From positions 1 through 19,421 of the forward strand of contig JBBQXP010000054.1 of assembly GCA_038209555.1 (NCBI GenBank): a stretch of 19,421 bases of DNA. Reading direction: 5' to 3'. The stretch is from DASQGA01 sp038209555. Its GTDB lineage: Bacteria > Actinomycetota > Thermoleophilia > Gaiellales > Gaiellaceae. Shown one piece after another: positions 1-6,939 of this stretch. Position 1 is the first letter of the stretch. The number at the start of each line of letters is the position of its first letter. Below the pieces are notes generated by a model. That model was not told the DNA's origin. It worked only from the letters and a program-made list of their open reading frames with translations, and did not search any database. Position numbers and translations under genes: made by a program.

Positions 1-1171
1 GCTGATTTCGTCCCTCACGGGTCACAAATTGGTCACACGGCCGGCTGATCGCGTCGAAGAAGGTGGGCTCCGGCACGTCCTCGTCGAGTAGGTGCACGTA
101 CGTGTCGAGCGTGAAGCTCGGCTTGTGATGACCAAGCCATCGCTGCACTTGAACAGCGTTCCAGCCGTTCCGGAAGAGCATCGTCGCGCAGGTGTGCCGG
201 AAGGTATGAAAGCCGACCCATTTGCCCACGCCCGCCTCAAGAGCAGCCGGTTTGAGCACACGGCTGAGCAGGTTCGACTGGTCGATGCGGCTGCCGCGCT
301 CGGCGGTGAAGACGAGCTCGTCGTCGCCGGCCCGTGTGCGCTTTCGCAGGTGCCAGAGGTCGTCCGCAACCGCCCTGGTGAGGCGCAGGCGGCGGCGGCC
401 GTACTTCGACTTCGGCGGGCCCACTTTGCCGCGGTAGAAGCGACGGCGGACGCGAAGCCCGCGCTGGCCGAGGTCGACGTCGCCCCAGCGGAGCTCGATC
501 GCCTCCCCGATCCGCAGGCCGGTCTGGGCCAGGAAGGCGAAGAAGGGCCGCCACTCGTCGGGCAGCGCTTCGAGCAGGGCGGCGAGCTCCGGCTCGCTGA
601 GCGCCTTCGCGCGACCGTCCTCTTCGCCGTCTCCGGCGAGCGGCTGCACGACGGCGAGCCGGAGGCCTGCGGCCGGGTTGGAGCGGATCAGACCCTCCTC
701 GGCGGCGGTGGCGAGGAGGGCGCGCAGGGGCGCGACTCCGAGTCGGACGGTGTCCGGCTTCACGGGCTTGCCGCTTCGGTGCGCGAGTCGGTCGGCGAGC
801 CAGAGCGCGTACTCCTTCACGTCCCGCGGCTCGATCTCGGAGAGCCGCAGGTCGCCGAAGTAGGGGATCGCGTCCTGCTCGAGGCGGCGGCGGTAGTCGT
901 GGCGGGTGTGCTCTTGGATGCCGCGCGCGGTCCGGCCGGCGTAGGTGTCGATCCAGGTGCGGGCGTAGGCCGAGAAGCGCTCCTGCGAGGGCGCTCGGTA
1001 GTCGCCTCGCTCGACGTCGAGCTCGAGCGCGAGCTTGCGCCGCTCGGCCTCCTTGATCGTGCGGGCTCCCTCCCAGCGGCGCTTGCGGCGACGGTCGCGG
1101 AAGCGGAACATGACCTGACCGCTGCGGCGGTAGAAGCCGGGATGGCCCTCGATCGGCGCGAAGCCGCTCAT
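1..1171 (-). CDS. Tyrosine recombinase (phage-type integrase), 3' end beyond window
   Basis: Site-specific recombinase that would insert and excise the element it sits on. 390 residues are visible and the frame is still open at the left edge. Seen: a basic N-terminal arm-binding region (about 10-60), a core-binding SAM-like domain (about 65-160), and a complete catalytic domain. Catalytic residues are R220 in TGLRIGE, a beta-turn lysine near K254/K256, H322 and R325 in HTFRH, H348 in WLGHH, and nucleophile Y358 in LDTYVHL. The ATG at 1171 was chosen because GGAGG lies 8 nt upstream; an earlier ATG opens a different frame. It lies 113 bp downstream of an excisionase-like gene, the usual int/xis arrangement. 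All catalytic residues are present, so it is likely active. Family is certain; target site is inferred. Confidence 0.95.
   Translation of the reverse strand, partial: MSGFAPIEGHPGFYRRSGQVMFRFRDRRRKRRWEGARTIKEAERRKLALELDVERGDYRAPSQERFSAYARTWIDTYAGRTARGIQEHTRHDYRRRLEQDAIPYFGDLRLSEIEPRDVKEYALWLADRLAHRSGKPVKPDTVRLGVAPLRALLATAAEEGLIRSNPAAGLRLAVVQPLAGDGEEDGRAKALSEPELAALLEALPDEWRPFFAFLAQTGLRIGEAIELRWGDVDLGQRGLRVRRRFYRGKVGPPKSKYGRRRLRLTRAVADDLWHLRKRTRAGDDELVFTAERGSRIDQSNLLSRVLKPAALEAGVGKWVGFHTFRHTCATMLFRNGWNAVQVQRWLGHHKPSFTLDTYVHLLDEDVPEPTFFDAISRPCDQFVTREGRNQ
20..37. repeat. Paired GGTCACA direct repeat at the integrase end
   Basis: GGTCACA occurs at 20-26 and again at 31-37, 11 bp apart, inside the 3' end of the integrase gene. 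The same heptamer pair, 10 bp apart, occurs at 10175-10191 beside tRNA-Ile2. One-helical-turn direct repeats at both ends of an element are what arm-type integrase binding sites look like. The function is inferred. Confidence 0.45.
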
Positions 1172-1284
1172 CTCGACCGCCTCCGCGGGCGGCAGTAGGG
1201 TCGCTGTTGCATCGAAGCACTCCTTCGGTGCCGGGCCCGGGGGCGTTGGCGCGTCCGCCGGGCCATGTGTGAGGTCAAGAGGAA

Positions 1285-1566
1285 TCATAGGTCGCGGCGC
1301 CCGTGGCTGCCGGCGAGGTAGTGCTCGAGCTCCTGGCGGTCGATGAGCACGCGCCGCCCGTCCTTGTGCCGGGTCAGGCGGCCGTCCGAGAGCAGGTCGT
1401 AGACGCGCTGCGGCTTGCCACGCAGATACGCGGCCGCCTCGGGCACGGTCAGGAGCCGCGGCGGGGGTGCGAGCTCGGCGCGCAGCTGCTCGAGGAGGAT
1501 CGGGGCCAGCTGTGCGGCGAGCTTCTGGAGCTCCTCGGGTGGGAGGGTGAGAGCGAGGTCGGTCAC
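1285..1566 (-). CDS. Excisionase-like helix-turn-helix protein
   Basis: A 93-residue protein with a C-terminal excisionase/MerR-like HTH (HTH_17 type) at about residues 38-86: LLTVPEAAAYLRGKP, then a wing and LIDRQELEHYL. The N-terminal 35 residues are leucine-rich and helical, perhaps for self-association. The GTG start at 1566 was chosen because it overlaps the upstream stop codon as GTGA and has AAGGGG 8 nt upstream; a longer reading frame exists but would run far into the upstream gene. The place directly before the integrase suggests it is the recombination directionality factor, though proteins of this fold can also act as repressors. Translation is probably coupled to the gene at 1563-2003. 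Confidence 0.85.
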   Translation of the reverse strand: MTDLALTLPPEELQKLAAQLAPILLEQLRAELAPPPRLLTVPEAAAYLRGKPQRVYDLLSDGRLTRHKDGRRVLIDRQELEHYLAGSHGRRDL

Positions 1567-2003
1567 GTCGCGACCCCTTGCGTAGCGAGAGCGAATGCGG
1601 CGCGCGCTTCGGCCGCGATCCGCCGCCGCTCCTCTAGGCCCGGCAGTTCGACGTCGTCGGTGGCTGGGGTCGGCCTCGGCTCGGGGCACTGCGGCGGCTC
1701 ATGGTCGAGCTGCGCTCCGGCGGGATCGTCGAGGAGGACTGGCGTTCCGAGCTCGTGCGATTGAGAGGCTGCGACGTCGCACGCCGCGTCGAGCTCGCCC
1801 GAAACGAGTCGGTAGACGAAGGTGGTCGAGCGGTTCCGATGGGAAACGCGCTTGACGTCGATGACTAGGCCCCGCTGGCGGAGCTCGTGGACGCGGGCCG
1901 GCGCGCGGAGGACACCGAGCTCGACGAACTCGATCGTCGAGTGCCAGCCCCCGTCCTCGAGGAGGCGGAGAACGGCGTCGCACTGCGTCCGGCGGGCACT
2001 CAC
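1563..2003 (-). CDS. Winged-helix DNA-binding protein (HTH_39-like)
   Basis: A 146-residue protein. Residues about 5-68 form a winged helix-turn-helix: TQCDAVLRLLEDGGWHS, then FVELGVLRAPARVHELRQRG with VSHRNRSTTFVYRL as the wing. This matches the phage and mobile-element HTH_39 pattern, which sits in small proteins near integrases or replication genes. The rest (70-146) is acidic, proline-rich and probably disordered, ending in a short helix. The GTG at 2003 overlaps the upstream stop as GTGA, and its own stop overlaps the next start the same way, so three genes form one coupled cassette. It may regulate the int/xis genes; the precise role is unknown. Confidence 0.8.
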   Translation of the reverse strand: MSARRTQCDAVLRLLEDGGWHSTIEFVELGVLRAPARVHELRQRGLVIDVKRVSHRNRSTTFVYRLVSGELDAACDVAASQSHELGTPVLLDDPAGAQLDHEPPQCPEPRPTPATDDVELPGLEERRRIAAEARAAFALATQGVAT

Positions 2004-2527
2004 TGCGCGCCCTCGCCGGCGTCGGCTCGCAGCTGCTCGTAAAGGCGAGTGAGCCGCTGGCGCTCGAGGTCGTCCAAATCGCGATGCGCTAGGTCGGCGT
2101 TGAAGCTGTCCAGCTCGAGCTGCCAGCCTGCGTTCCGAACCCACCCCTCGGCGCGATGGAACTTCGTCGAGGACGGAGCCGCCGCCGGCGCGACGTCGCG
2201 ATGATCGCCGTCGCTGACCATGCGGATGAGCAGGCCGAGTGGGCTCAGCGCCCGTTGGAGCGCGTCCGTGGCACAGACGCGGAAGCCGTGCGGGTTCTCC
2301 TGAAACGCAGTCCGGCAGCGCTCGAGCCCGGGACCGCCCAGTGGCTTGCCGCTGGCTTTCTCGAGCGGGGCGACGATCTCCCCGAATTCACGGAGGCTTC
2401 CTTCGCTTGCTGCTGCTGCTGCATGACCTTCGGTCTTTGCTTGCAGCTGCTGCTGCTGCTCTCCCCCCTCCTTTAAGGTTCCCCCCTCACCGGGCGGAGT
2501 AGCGGCTGCTCGAGCTCCATCTGACAT
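2000..2527 (-). CDS. Hypothetical protein with a glutamine/alanine-rich N-terminus
   Basis: A 175-residue protein of no family I recognise. Residues 1-45 are low complexity, with four consecutive CAG glutamine codons (24-27) and an alanine run (36-40). The folded part seems to be about 45-170, with a motif SPLGLLIRMVSDGDHR (95-110) followed by WVRNAGWQLELDSFN and a charged helix. Segments like this occur at the ends of replication-associated proteins in actinobacterial elements, but that is only an impression. There is no Shine-Dalgarno before the ATG at 2527; instead a TACGCT hexamer lies 6 nt upstream, which suits a leaderless transcript. A textbook SD (AAAGGAGG) lies inside the gene with no useful start after it. 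First gene of the coupled leftward cassette. Confidence 0.7.
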   Translation of the reverse strand: MSDGARAAATPPGEGGTLKEGGEQQQQLQAKTEGHAAAAASEGSLREFGEIVAPLEKASGKPLGGPGLERCRTAFQENPHGFRVCATDALQRALSPLGLLIRMVSDGDHRDVAPAAAPSSTKFHRAEGWVRNAGWQLELDSFNADLAHRDLDDLERQRLTRLYEQLRADAGEGAQ

Positions 2528-2533
2528 TGACCG

Positions 2534-2539
2534 AGCGTA
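2534..2539 (-). promoter_or_regulatory. -10-like TACGCT, leaderless start for the leftward cassette
   Basis: TACGCT fits TANNNT and ends 6 nt before the ATG at 2527, so transcription would start at the start codon. The flanking 10-mer CTACGCTCGG is identical to that before the gene starting at 5120. No -35 consensus is visible. Confidence 0.5.
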
Positions 2540-2577
2540 GGGACCGCCGACTCGCCGGTTCGGAAAGAAATAGGGCG

Positions 2578-2607
2578 CGCGTATTTTTCTCCGTGCGATT
2601 TGCAGGG
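2578..2607 (-). repeat. Long inverted repeat, copy A
   Basis: Read on the minus strand, these 30 bp match 4179-4208 on the plus strand at 27 positions; the core AATCGCACGGA and a following AAAAATAC are shared. Copy A lies in the divergent promoter region; copy B lies at the 3' end of the regulator gene. Upstream flanks are also similar (GGTAAT against GGTAAAGT). Function unknown. Confidence 0.8.
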
Positions 2608-2629
2608 ATTACCCGCTCCTCGTGCCCGC

Positions 2630-2645
2630 GCGTGTGTAGACACGC
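2630..2645. promoter_or_regulatory. Perfect palindrome, candidate operator
   Basis: GCGTGT-GTAG-ACACGC is a perfect 6+6 bp dyad in the 168-bp region between the divergent genes starting at 2527 and 2696, 50 bp before the regulator start. The adjacent gene encodes a Cro/CI-type HTH, so autoregulation here is plausible. Confidence 0.45.
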
Positions 2646-2695
2646 TGCGAGCGAAGGGATAACTCCGTCCGTCGCGGCGGGCAGAGTGCCGCCCA

Positions 2696-4216
2696 ATGAA
2701 AACCGCGCCGCCGGCGGCTCTCCCGAGCCTACAGGGCGACACTGTCGCGGATCGTCCCGCAACGGTTGCCGGCGAGCACGCCCTCGCACGAGCGCGCCGG
2801 GAGCTAGACCTGAGTCAAGGCGAGCTCGCCAGGCGAGCGGGCTACTCCTCCTACAAGCAGCTCTGGCGCTTCGAGCAGGGCGACCGCGTTCCCTCGCTTG
2901 AGGGCGCGGAGCGCATCGCCGCCGTGGTCGGCCGCGAGGTCACCGAGCTCTGGGGCGACCCGCGCGCCTGCGGGTGCGGCTGCGGCCGGCTCGGCCTCAG
3001 CGCCTTCGTGCGTGGCCACGGCATCGCACCGAGCCGCGAGGCCGCGAAGCTCGACCACCGCCAGGCGCTCGACGCCTACAAGCGCCAGCGCGACGTTTTC
3101 GAGGTCCGCGAGTTCGCCACGCTCGTTCCCTGCTCCAAGACGACGGTCGACCGCTACGCCGACGAGCTTCCGTTCGAGCTCTACGCGGGCAAGTGGTCGG
3201 GCAGGAGCCCGCGTCTCTTCCCGCGCGCGGCCGTCGACCGCCTTCGCGAGCTCATGGCCGCGGAGCAGGAGGCGCAGCGCGCACGCGCGCGCCAGCGCCA
3301 CCAGCCGGGCGGCGACCTCGCCAAGCTCCGCGTCCATCCGAAGGCCGACGAGCGGACGTGCGAGACGTGCGGGGAGCGCTTCACGCCGCAGGACGGCCAA
3401 GCCGCACGCGGCGGGGGACGGTTCTGCAAGCGCGCCTGCTACTTCGCGAGCCCTGAAGCCAAGGAGCACGCCCGCGAGGGTGGCCTTCGAGCCACCGAGC
3501 TCGTCGCTGCGGAGCTCGCCCGCCTCAAGGCTGACGGGGATCTCCTCGACACGCCCGAGGTAGCGGCTAAGTACGGCGTCCAGCCCGCGAGCGTGTTCGC
3601 CTACGTCCACGACGGGCTCCTCATGGCACGCGCCGTCGACGTCGGCGGCCAGCGCCACTACCTCTACGAGCGCGACGAGGTCGAGCGACTCCGGAAGTCG
3701 TGGCGCCGCGAAGGCGACGGGCGTCGCAAGCAGTGCCTCGACCCGGACCACGTCGTCAAGGTGTGGCGAGCCCGCGGTTGGCTCACACGCTTCGCGGAGC
3801 GCAGGGAAATGAGCGAGGCGGACGCTGAGGTCGTTGTCCGCGCCCGCGTCCGCCAACGGCGGAAGCTGCTCCCGCCGGCGTCAGGGCGGAAGAATGCGAC
3901 GGGACCGTCCGAACGCCACCTCCGCTGGAAGGCCATGCTGAAGGAGGCCAAGCGCGAGCTCGAGGAAGATCATCGCTTGCAAACCGAGCTCGGGCACGAC
4001 GAGCCCGCTCCGACGCTTTGGGACGCGTTCAAGGCGGTCGCCGAGCATGACTGGGCTGATCATCCTGAGGACTGGCCGCGCTCGAACTACCCGCCCGCGC
4101 GTGGAGATCCCGGTGCGCTCCATCCTGACTGGGCGTACGAGGCAGCTGATAAAGTGCGGAACGCCCCGCCGGTAAAGTCCCTGCTAATCGCACGGAAAAA
4201 AATACACGGCCGCTGA
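2696..4216 (+). CDS. Multi-domain DNA-binding regulator (Cro/CI HTH, zinc-binding motifs, further HTHs)
   Basis: A 506-residue cytoplasmic protein with an unusual string of modules. Seen in order: a Cro/CI-type HTH (about 28-85, ARRELDLSQGELARRAGYSS); a CGCGCGR cysteine cluster followed by FVRGHG (92-108), a probable zinc knuckle; an HTH-like segment (about 134-185, EVREFATLVPCSKTTVDRY); a treble-clef-like zinc motif CETCGERF...CKRAC (222-248); an excisionase/MerR-like HTH (about 283-335, LLDTPEVAAKYGVQPASVFAYV); and a basic helical C-terminus rich in W, D and P. Divergent from the integrase cassette, it occupies the place of a phage master repressor but is more than twice the usual length. 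The start has no clear SD. Its last codons lie in inverted-repeat copy B. The function as element repressor is inferred. Confidence 0.85.
   Translation: MKTAPPAALPSLQGDTVADRPATVAGEHALARARRELDLSQGELARRAGYSSYKQLWRFEQGDRVPSLEGAERIAAVVGREVTELWGDPRACGCGCGRLGLSAFVRGHGIAPSREAAKLDHRQALDAYKRQRDVFEVREFATLVPCSKTTVDRYADELPFELYAGKWSGRSPRLFPRAAVDRLRELMAAEQEAQRARARQRHQPGGDLAKLRVHPKADERTCETCGERFTPQDGQAARGGGRFCKRACYFASPEAKEHAREGGLRATELVAAELARLKADGDLLDTPEVAAKYGVQPASVFAYVHDGLLMARAVDVGGQRHYLYERDEVERLRKSWRREGDGRRKQCLDPDHVVKVWRARGWLTRFAERREMSEADAEVVVRARVRQRRKLLPPASGRKNATGPSERHLRWKAMLKEAKRELEEDHRLQTELGHDEPAPTLWDAFKAVAEHDWADHPEDWPRSNYPPARGDPGALHPDWAYEAADKVRNAPPVKSLLIARKKIHGR
4179..4208 (+). repeat. Long inverted repeat, copy B
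   Basis: Partner of the copy at 2578-2607 in the opposite orientation, 27 of 30 positions identical. It overlaps the last codons of the regulator gene (encoding LLIARKKIH), so sequence here is both coding and repeat. It contains a run of seven A. Confidence 0.8.
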
Positions 4217-4232
4217 TTCTTCGAGGACCTCC

Positions 4233-4787
4233 TTACATGCGCCCAAGCAGCTCAGCCTTCTTGGCCTCGAACTCCTCCGGCGTCACGACGCCGGCATCGC
4301 GAAGCTCGCCGAGCTGCTTCAGCTGCTCCATCGGCGAAGCCCCGGCAGGCGCGCTCGGCGGTGCAGACGTCTCGACCGCTGGTGCTGAGGGGCCGCTGCC
4401 GATCCGTGTTCGCACGTAGTCGCCGATCTCGTTCACGCGGTCCTTCGGCATCACGTCCTTGATCTCAGCCTTGTTTCCGGACGCAAAGATCGTCAGCTTT
4501 CCCGACATAACGGACGTGCCCGTCTGGACGGAGCTGATCTTCTCGTAGGGAAAGTCCTCGAGCCGGGACCGCATCATGCCCTGCTCGGTGAAGACGATCC
4601 GCCGGTCGGTGACGACGACGAGACCCAGCTTCCCGTCGTACTGGCCGCGGGCCAGGTTCAGGACTTCTTCGTCCTCGCCGAGCAAGTCGGTCAGCTTGCG
4701 CAGCTCCTTTCGAACGCCGAGCTTCGTGTTCAGCTTCTTGCTCGCGAGCTCCTCGATTTTTGCCGCCTGCGTGTGGTCGTCGGCCAT
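4233..4787 (-). CDS. Bacterial PH-domain protein with C-terminal SHOCT domain
   Basis: A 184-residue soluble protein. Residues about 38-128 form a bacterial pleckstrin-homology domain (bPH_3 type): EDEEVLNLARGQYDGKLGLVVVTDRRIVF, then FPYEKISSVQTGTSVMSGKLTIFA. A proline/alanine linker (131-151) leads to a SHOCT domain (152-183, PMEQLKQLGELRDAGVVTPEEFEAKKAELL), a short C-terminal oligomerisation motif. GGAGGG 7-8 nt before the ATG supports the start. It follows the small HTH gene by 36 nt and probably shares its transcript; a TAGACT hexamer in that gap could give a second promoter. The gene ends 16 nt from the convergent regulator gene. Such proteins are common on chromosomes, phages and mobile elements; ligand and role are unknown. 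Confidence 0.9.
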   Translation of the reverse strand: MADDHTQAAKIEELASKKLNTKLGVRKELRKLTDLLGEDEEVLNLARGQYDGKLGLVVVTDRRIVFTEQGMMRSRLEDFPYEKISSVQTGTSVMSGKLTIFASGNKAEIKDVMPKDRVNEIGDYVRTRIGSGPSAPAVETSAPPSAPAGASPMEQLKQLGELRDAGVVTPEEFEAKKAELLGRM

Positions 4788-4823
4788 CCGTGCGCCCTCC
4801 TCGTGCGAGCTGGAAAGCAGAGT

Positions 4824-5120
4824 CTACGATCTCTCATCGGCAGACTCTCGCGGCCGAGCCGAGTCGGCGCGGTCAAGCTCGGCAATCTGCGCGTAGACGC
4901 CGGAGAGCGCAAGCTCGAGCTCGGCTTCGGTCGCCGTCTCAGGGTCGACGCCACCGATCAGCCCTCTTTTCCGCCGGCCCGCGAGCCGGAGCACCCGGTT
5001 CTTGAGGCGGCGGTCGCCGAAGACCTGCTCGGCGATCTGACGCGAACTCAGGCCGGCGTCGGCCAGCTCGAAGACGCGCTTACGTTGCGCGCGGGTGCTC
5101 TTGGGCGGCCGGCCGAGCAT
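4824..5120 (-). CDS. Small helix-turn-helix protein
   Basis: A 98-residue basic protein. Residues about 9-36 look like a resolvase- or homeodomain-like HTH (STRAQRKRVFELADAGLS, then SRQIAEQVFGD), followed by a basic stretch (LKNRVLRLAGRRKRG) and a helical acidic tail (58-90). TACGCT sits 6 nt before the ATG, suggesting leaderless translation; a GGGGG run is the only SD-like sequence. It is the first gene of a two-gene leftward unit with the bPH/SHOCT gene. Probably a regulator or DNA-binding accessory protein of the element; no named family recognised. Confidence 0.75.
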   Translation of the reverse strand: MLGRPPKSTRAQRKRVFELADAGLSSRQIAEQVFGDRRLKNRVLRLAGRRKRGLIGGVDPETATEAELELALSGVYAQIAELDRADSARPRESADERS

Positions 5121-5126
5121 CCCCCG

Positions 5127-5132
5127 AGCGTA
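5127..5132 (-). promoter_or_regulatory. -10-like TACGCT, leaderless start for the HTH/bPH unit
   Basis: TACGCT ends 6 nt before the ATG at 5120, in the same 10-bp context (CTACGCTCGG) as the site at 2534-2539. A TTGGAC lies upstream, but its 20-nt spacing is too long for a standard -35. Confidence 0.5.
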
Positions 5133-5249
5133 GCCGGAGGGGTGGTCCGCAAGTCCAAGGTCGCTCCTCGATTGCGCGGGTTCGCGAGGTTCTTGGGCAA
5201 GGGGTAGTGGACGTTGCCCGCCCGCGGACTACCGAGGGGTGGCGGGCCG

Positions 5250-5450
5250 TCATGGCCAACTAGCCATCCGCGCCGCCTCGAGCCGGACCGCGACGGCGAA
5301 GGCAAGACAGTCGGCACAGATCGGGACGCGGGCTGCAGGCAGGTCGACACTTCGAGTCTCGACTGCGATGGCAAGCAAGGCAGCGACATCAGGCACACAA
5401 CTGCAGCAAGCACAAGCCTCAGCATCAGCCTCGATCTCGAGCAAGGTCAT
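5250..5450 (-). CDS. Possible cysteine-rich miniprotein
   Basis: A 66-residue frame with cysteines at 13, 15, 16 and 18 (CACCSC) and 45 and 48 (CADC), spaced like a small zinc-binding fold, then a helix rich in A, V and R. The frame stays open upstream of the ATG through a proline-rich stretch to a stop near 5595, and residues just before the ATG (RLALDLTTTGG) also look protein-like, so the true start may be an upstream TTG or CTG. No SD is visible. The two cysteine pairs argue for coding; the weak start and simple-sequence surroundings argue against. It could be noise. Confidence 0.35.
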   Translation of the reverse strand: MTLLEIEADAEACACCSCVPDVAALLAIAVETRSVDLPAARVPICADCLAFAVAVRLEAARMASWP

Positions 5451-5600
5451 GCGTCCGCCGGTGGTGGTGAGGTCGAGGGCCAGGCGTGGGCGTGGTGGTG
5501 GTGGTGGGGTTGCGGACGTCGCCGCCCTACGGCATGGGGTGGGCCAGGTGTTCTGTTCAGATCGCCAGGCCCGAGACCCAAGCCTCGAAGCCTCTGCAAT

Positions 5601-6158
5601 CTACTGGCCGCTTAGCCACCCTGGATCGCCACGCCAGAGCTCGTAGATTGCGTAGAAAAGGATCAGCGCATTGATACCCATTAGCGTCAATAGCAAGATT
5701 TTCCAGAACAACACGGCGCGTACCTTCTTCACCAACCAGGATCTTCGGCGACTCAGTCCCTTCACGTGACTGGGGAAGTCGAGGGATTCGATCGCCTCGC
5801 GGTGCATGCTCATCCGGCCGAGCCGCTCACGCTGCCTCTCGATGAGGGCGTCGTAAAGGTCGAAGAGATAAGACTGCTTCCCGATGAAGTGCAGCGCGCC
5901 GGCAACGGCGAAACCGCCGGCGATGACTGCGACTATTCGTCCTGCAGGTTCCGTCGACGTACTGAGGGCGATCGAGAGCAGGAACGCTTCCGCAGCCACT
6001 GCCAACCCCGGCACGGTCCACGCGAAACTATCTGCCACGGCGCGTCTTTTCTCAGCGACGTCGAGCAGTTCGGCGTCATTCGCTCTGCTGTTATCGGACG
6101 GAAGATCGGACCCGTCGGCCGGCGGTGCAGGAGGATTGGCGGGAGCCATGGGCAACAT
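5601..6158 (-). CDS. Small integral membrane protein with three predicted transmembrane helices
   Basis: A 185-residue protein. After a disordered proline-rich N-terminus (1-25) and a charged helix, hydrophobic segments lie at about 47-66 (AWTVPGLAVAAEAFLLSIAL), 74-93 and 149-173. The cytoplasmic loop between helices 2 and 3 is long and basic (about 94-148). The AEKRRAVADSFAWTVPGLAVAAEAFLL pattern recalls a widespread actinobacterial family with a W-x-V-P-A-L first helix, whose function I do not know. Two ATGs (6158 and 6149) are possible; no strong SD is seen, but TATTCT lies 11 nt before the first. The reading frame continues upstream without membrane-like or conserved sequence, so a longer start is unlikely. 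Confidence 0.75.
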   Translation of the reverse strand: MLPMAPANPPAPPADGSDLPSDNSRANDAELLDVAEKRRAVADSFAWTVPGLAVAAEAFLLSIALSTSTEPAGRIVAVIAGGFAVAGALHFIGKQSYLFDLYDALIERQRERLGRMSMHREAIESLDFPSHVKGLSRRRSWLVKKVRAVLFWKILLLTLMGINALILFYAIYELWRGDPGWLSGQ

Positions 6159-6312
6159 CTCTGGCTTCAAGAATAGGCATGTTGAAGCGCGGGTACATGC
6201 ACATCCCACGATCAGTTCTCCGGTTAGAACGGCCCGGAGGTCAAGTCCGTTCTCGACGGCCGCGAGGCTGAACACGTAGTGCCCGACGAGATGAGGCTGG
6301 CTCGAAGCGGTG

Positions 6313-6939
6313 TCATCCCCTGGCCCGCTTGACGTCCTCCATCGCAAAGCCGACTGCGATGCGGTCGCGGCCCGAGGTCGGACCACGGAGTGCAACTTCG
6401 GAGATTTTCTCGAACGCCTGCTCGAGCGTGCGCAGCTCCAGTGCCTGCTTCGCCTCCCGACGCGTGCTTCCCTGGCCGATCTCGGCGAGCCCGCGCTCAG
6501 TCGCCTCGATCGTCTCGCTCGCGTCGGCGAAGCCCTTCTCGTTCCCAAAGAACAGCATCTCGGTCCTGAGCGCGATCGCTATGTTCTCGTCGCCGAGCTC
6601 CTTCGCCCGCTCGAGCACAACAGACGGCGCGAGTCCTCGTTCGAGGAGCTCCTTCACACGTGCCTGTGCTTTCTCGCCGGGGTTGGCGTTCACCCGCGAG
6701 CGCTGGACGAGTTCTCGGGCGAACCCAAGCGACTCCTGCGCCGAGGCAAGCGTGAGCTCGATGCGCCGGTTGCCGTCATAGCGGAGCTGGGCCAGATCGG
6801 CCTTCCGGTCCTCCTCGAACCGATACGTGCGCTGCTGGATCTCGAACGACTGGCTGTCCAGCTCGCGTCGGCGCTCGACGAGGTTCTCCAGGCTCTTGCG
6901 CAGGTCGCTCAGGTGGCGTTCGAGCGGCGTCATCGTCAT
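6313..6939 (-). CDS. Hypothetical coiled-coil protein
   Basis: A 208-residue, highly charged and mostly helical protein. Residues about 5-50 look like a coiled coil (LERHLSDLRKSLENLVERRRELDS), followed by NRRIELTLASAQESLGFARELVQRSR and a second helical block rich in E, R and K up to about 175. No enzyme motif is visible. The ATG overlaps the stop of the upstream HTH gene as ATGA, so the two are translationally coupled. This looks like a structural or scaffold-type phage or element protein; no family recognised. Confidence 0.75.
   Translation of the reverse strand: MTMTPLERHLSDLRKSLENLVERRRELDSQSFEIQQRTYRFEEDRKADLAQLRYDGNRRIELTLASAQESLGFARELVQRSRVNANPGEKAQARVKELLERGLAPSVVLERAKELGDENIAIALRTEMLFFGNEKGFADASETIEATERGLAEIGQGSTRREAKQALELRTLEQAFEKISEVALRGPTSGRDRIAVGFAMEDVKRARG

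Larger units (their letters stand above)
5121..5600. other. 480-bp stretch with no firm gene; GGT-rich simple sequence
   Basis: Apart from the possible miniprotein at 5250-5450, no convincing coding frame is seen. The plus strand at about 5458-5515 is simple sequence made of GGTGGT-type runs, reading as CCA/ACC repeats on the other strand. A signal-peptide-like ORF at 5048-5425 (minus) is judged a shadow because it overlaps the HTH gene. Confidence 0.5.

Noticed and set aside
92..1198. Long open frames on both strands (368 aa plus, 327 aa minus)
   Set aside because: They are shadows of the integrase, whose own frame carries every catalytic motif and leaves the window at the left edge.
2804..3856. 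350-aa minus-strand open frame
   Set aside because: Antisense shadow of the multi-domain regulator; composition is biased and no domain is recognisable.
5048..5425. Minus-strand ORF starting with a signal-peptide-like MLRLVLAAVVCLMSLP
   Set aside because: Overlaps the start of the small HTH gene, has no SD, and the rest is not protein-like.
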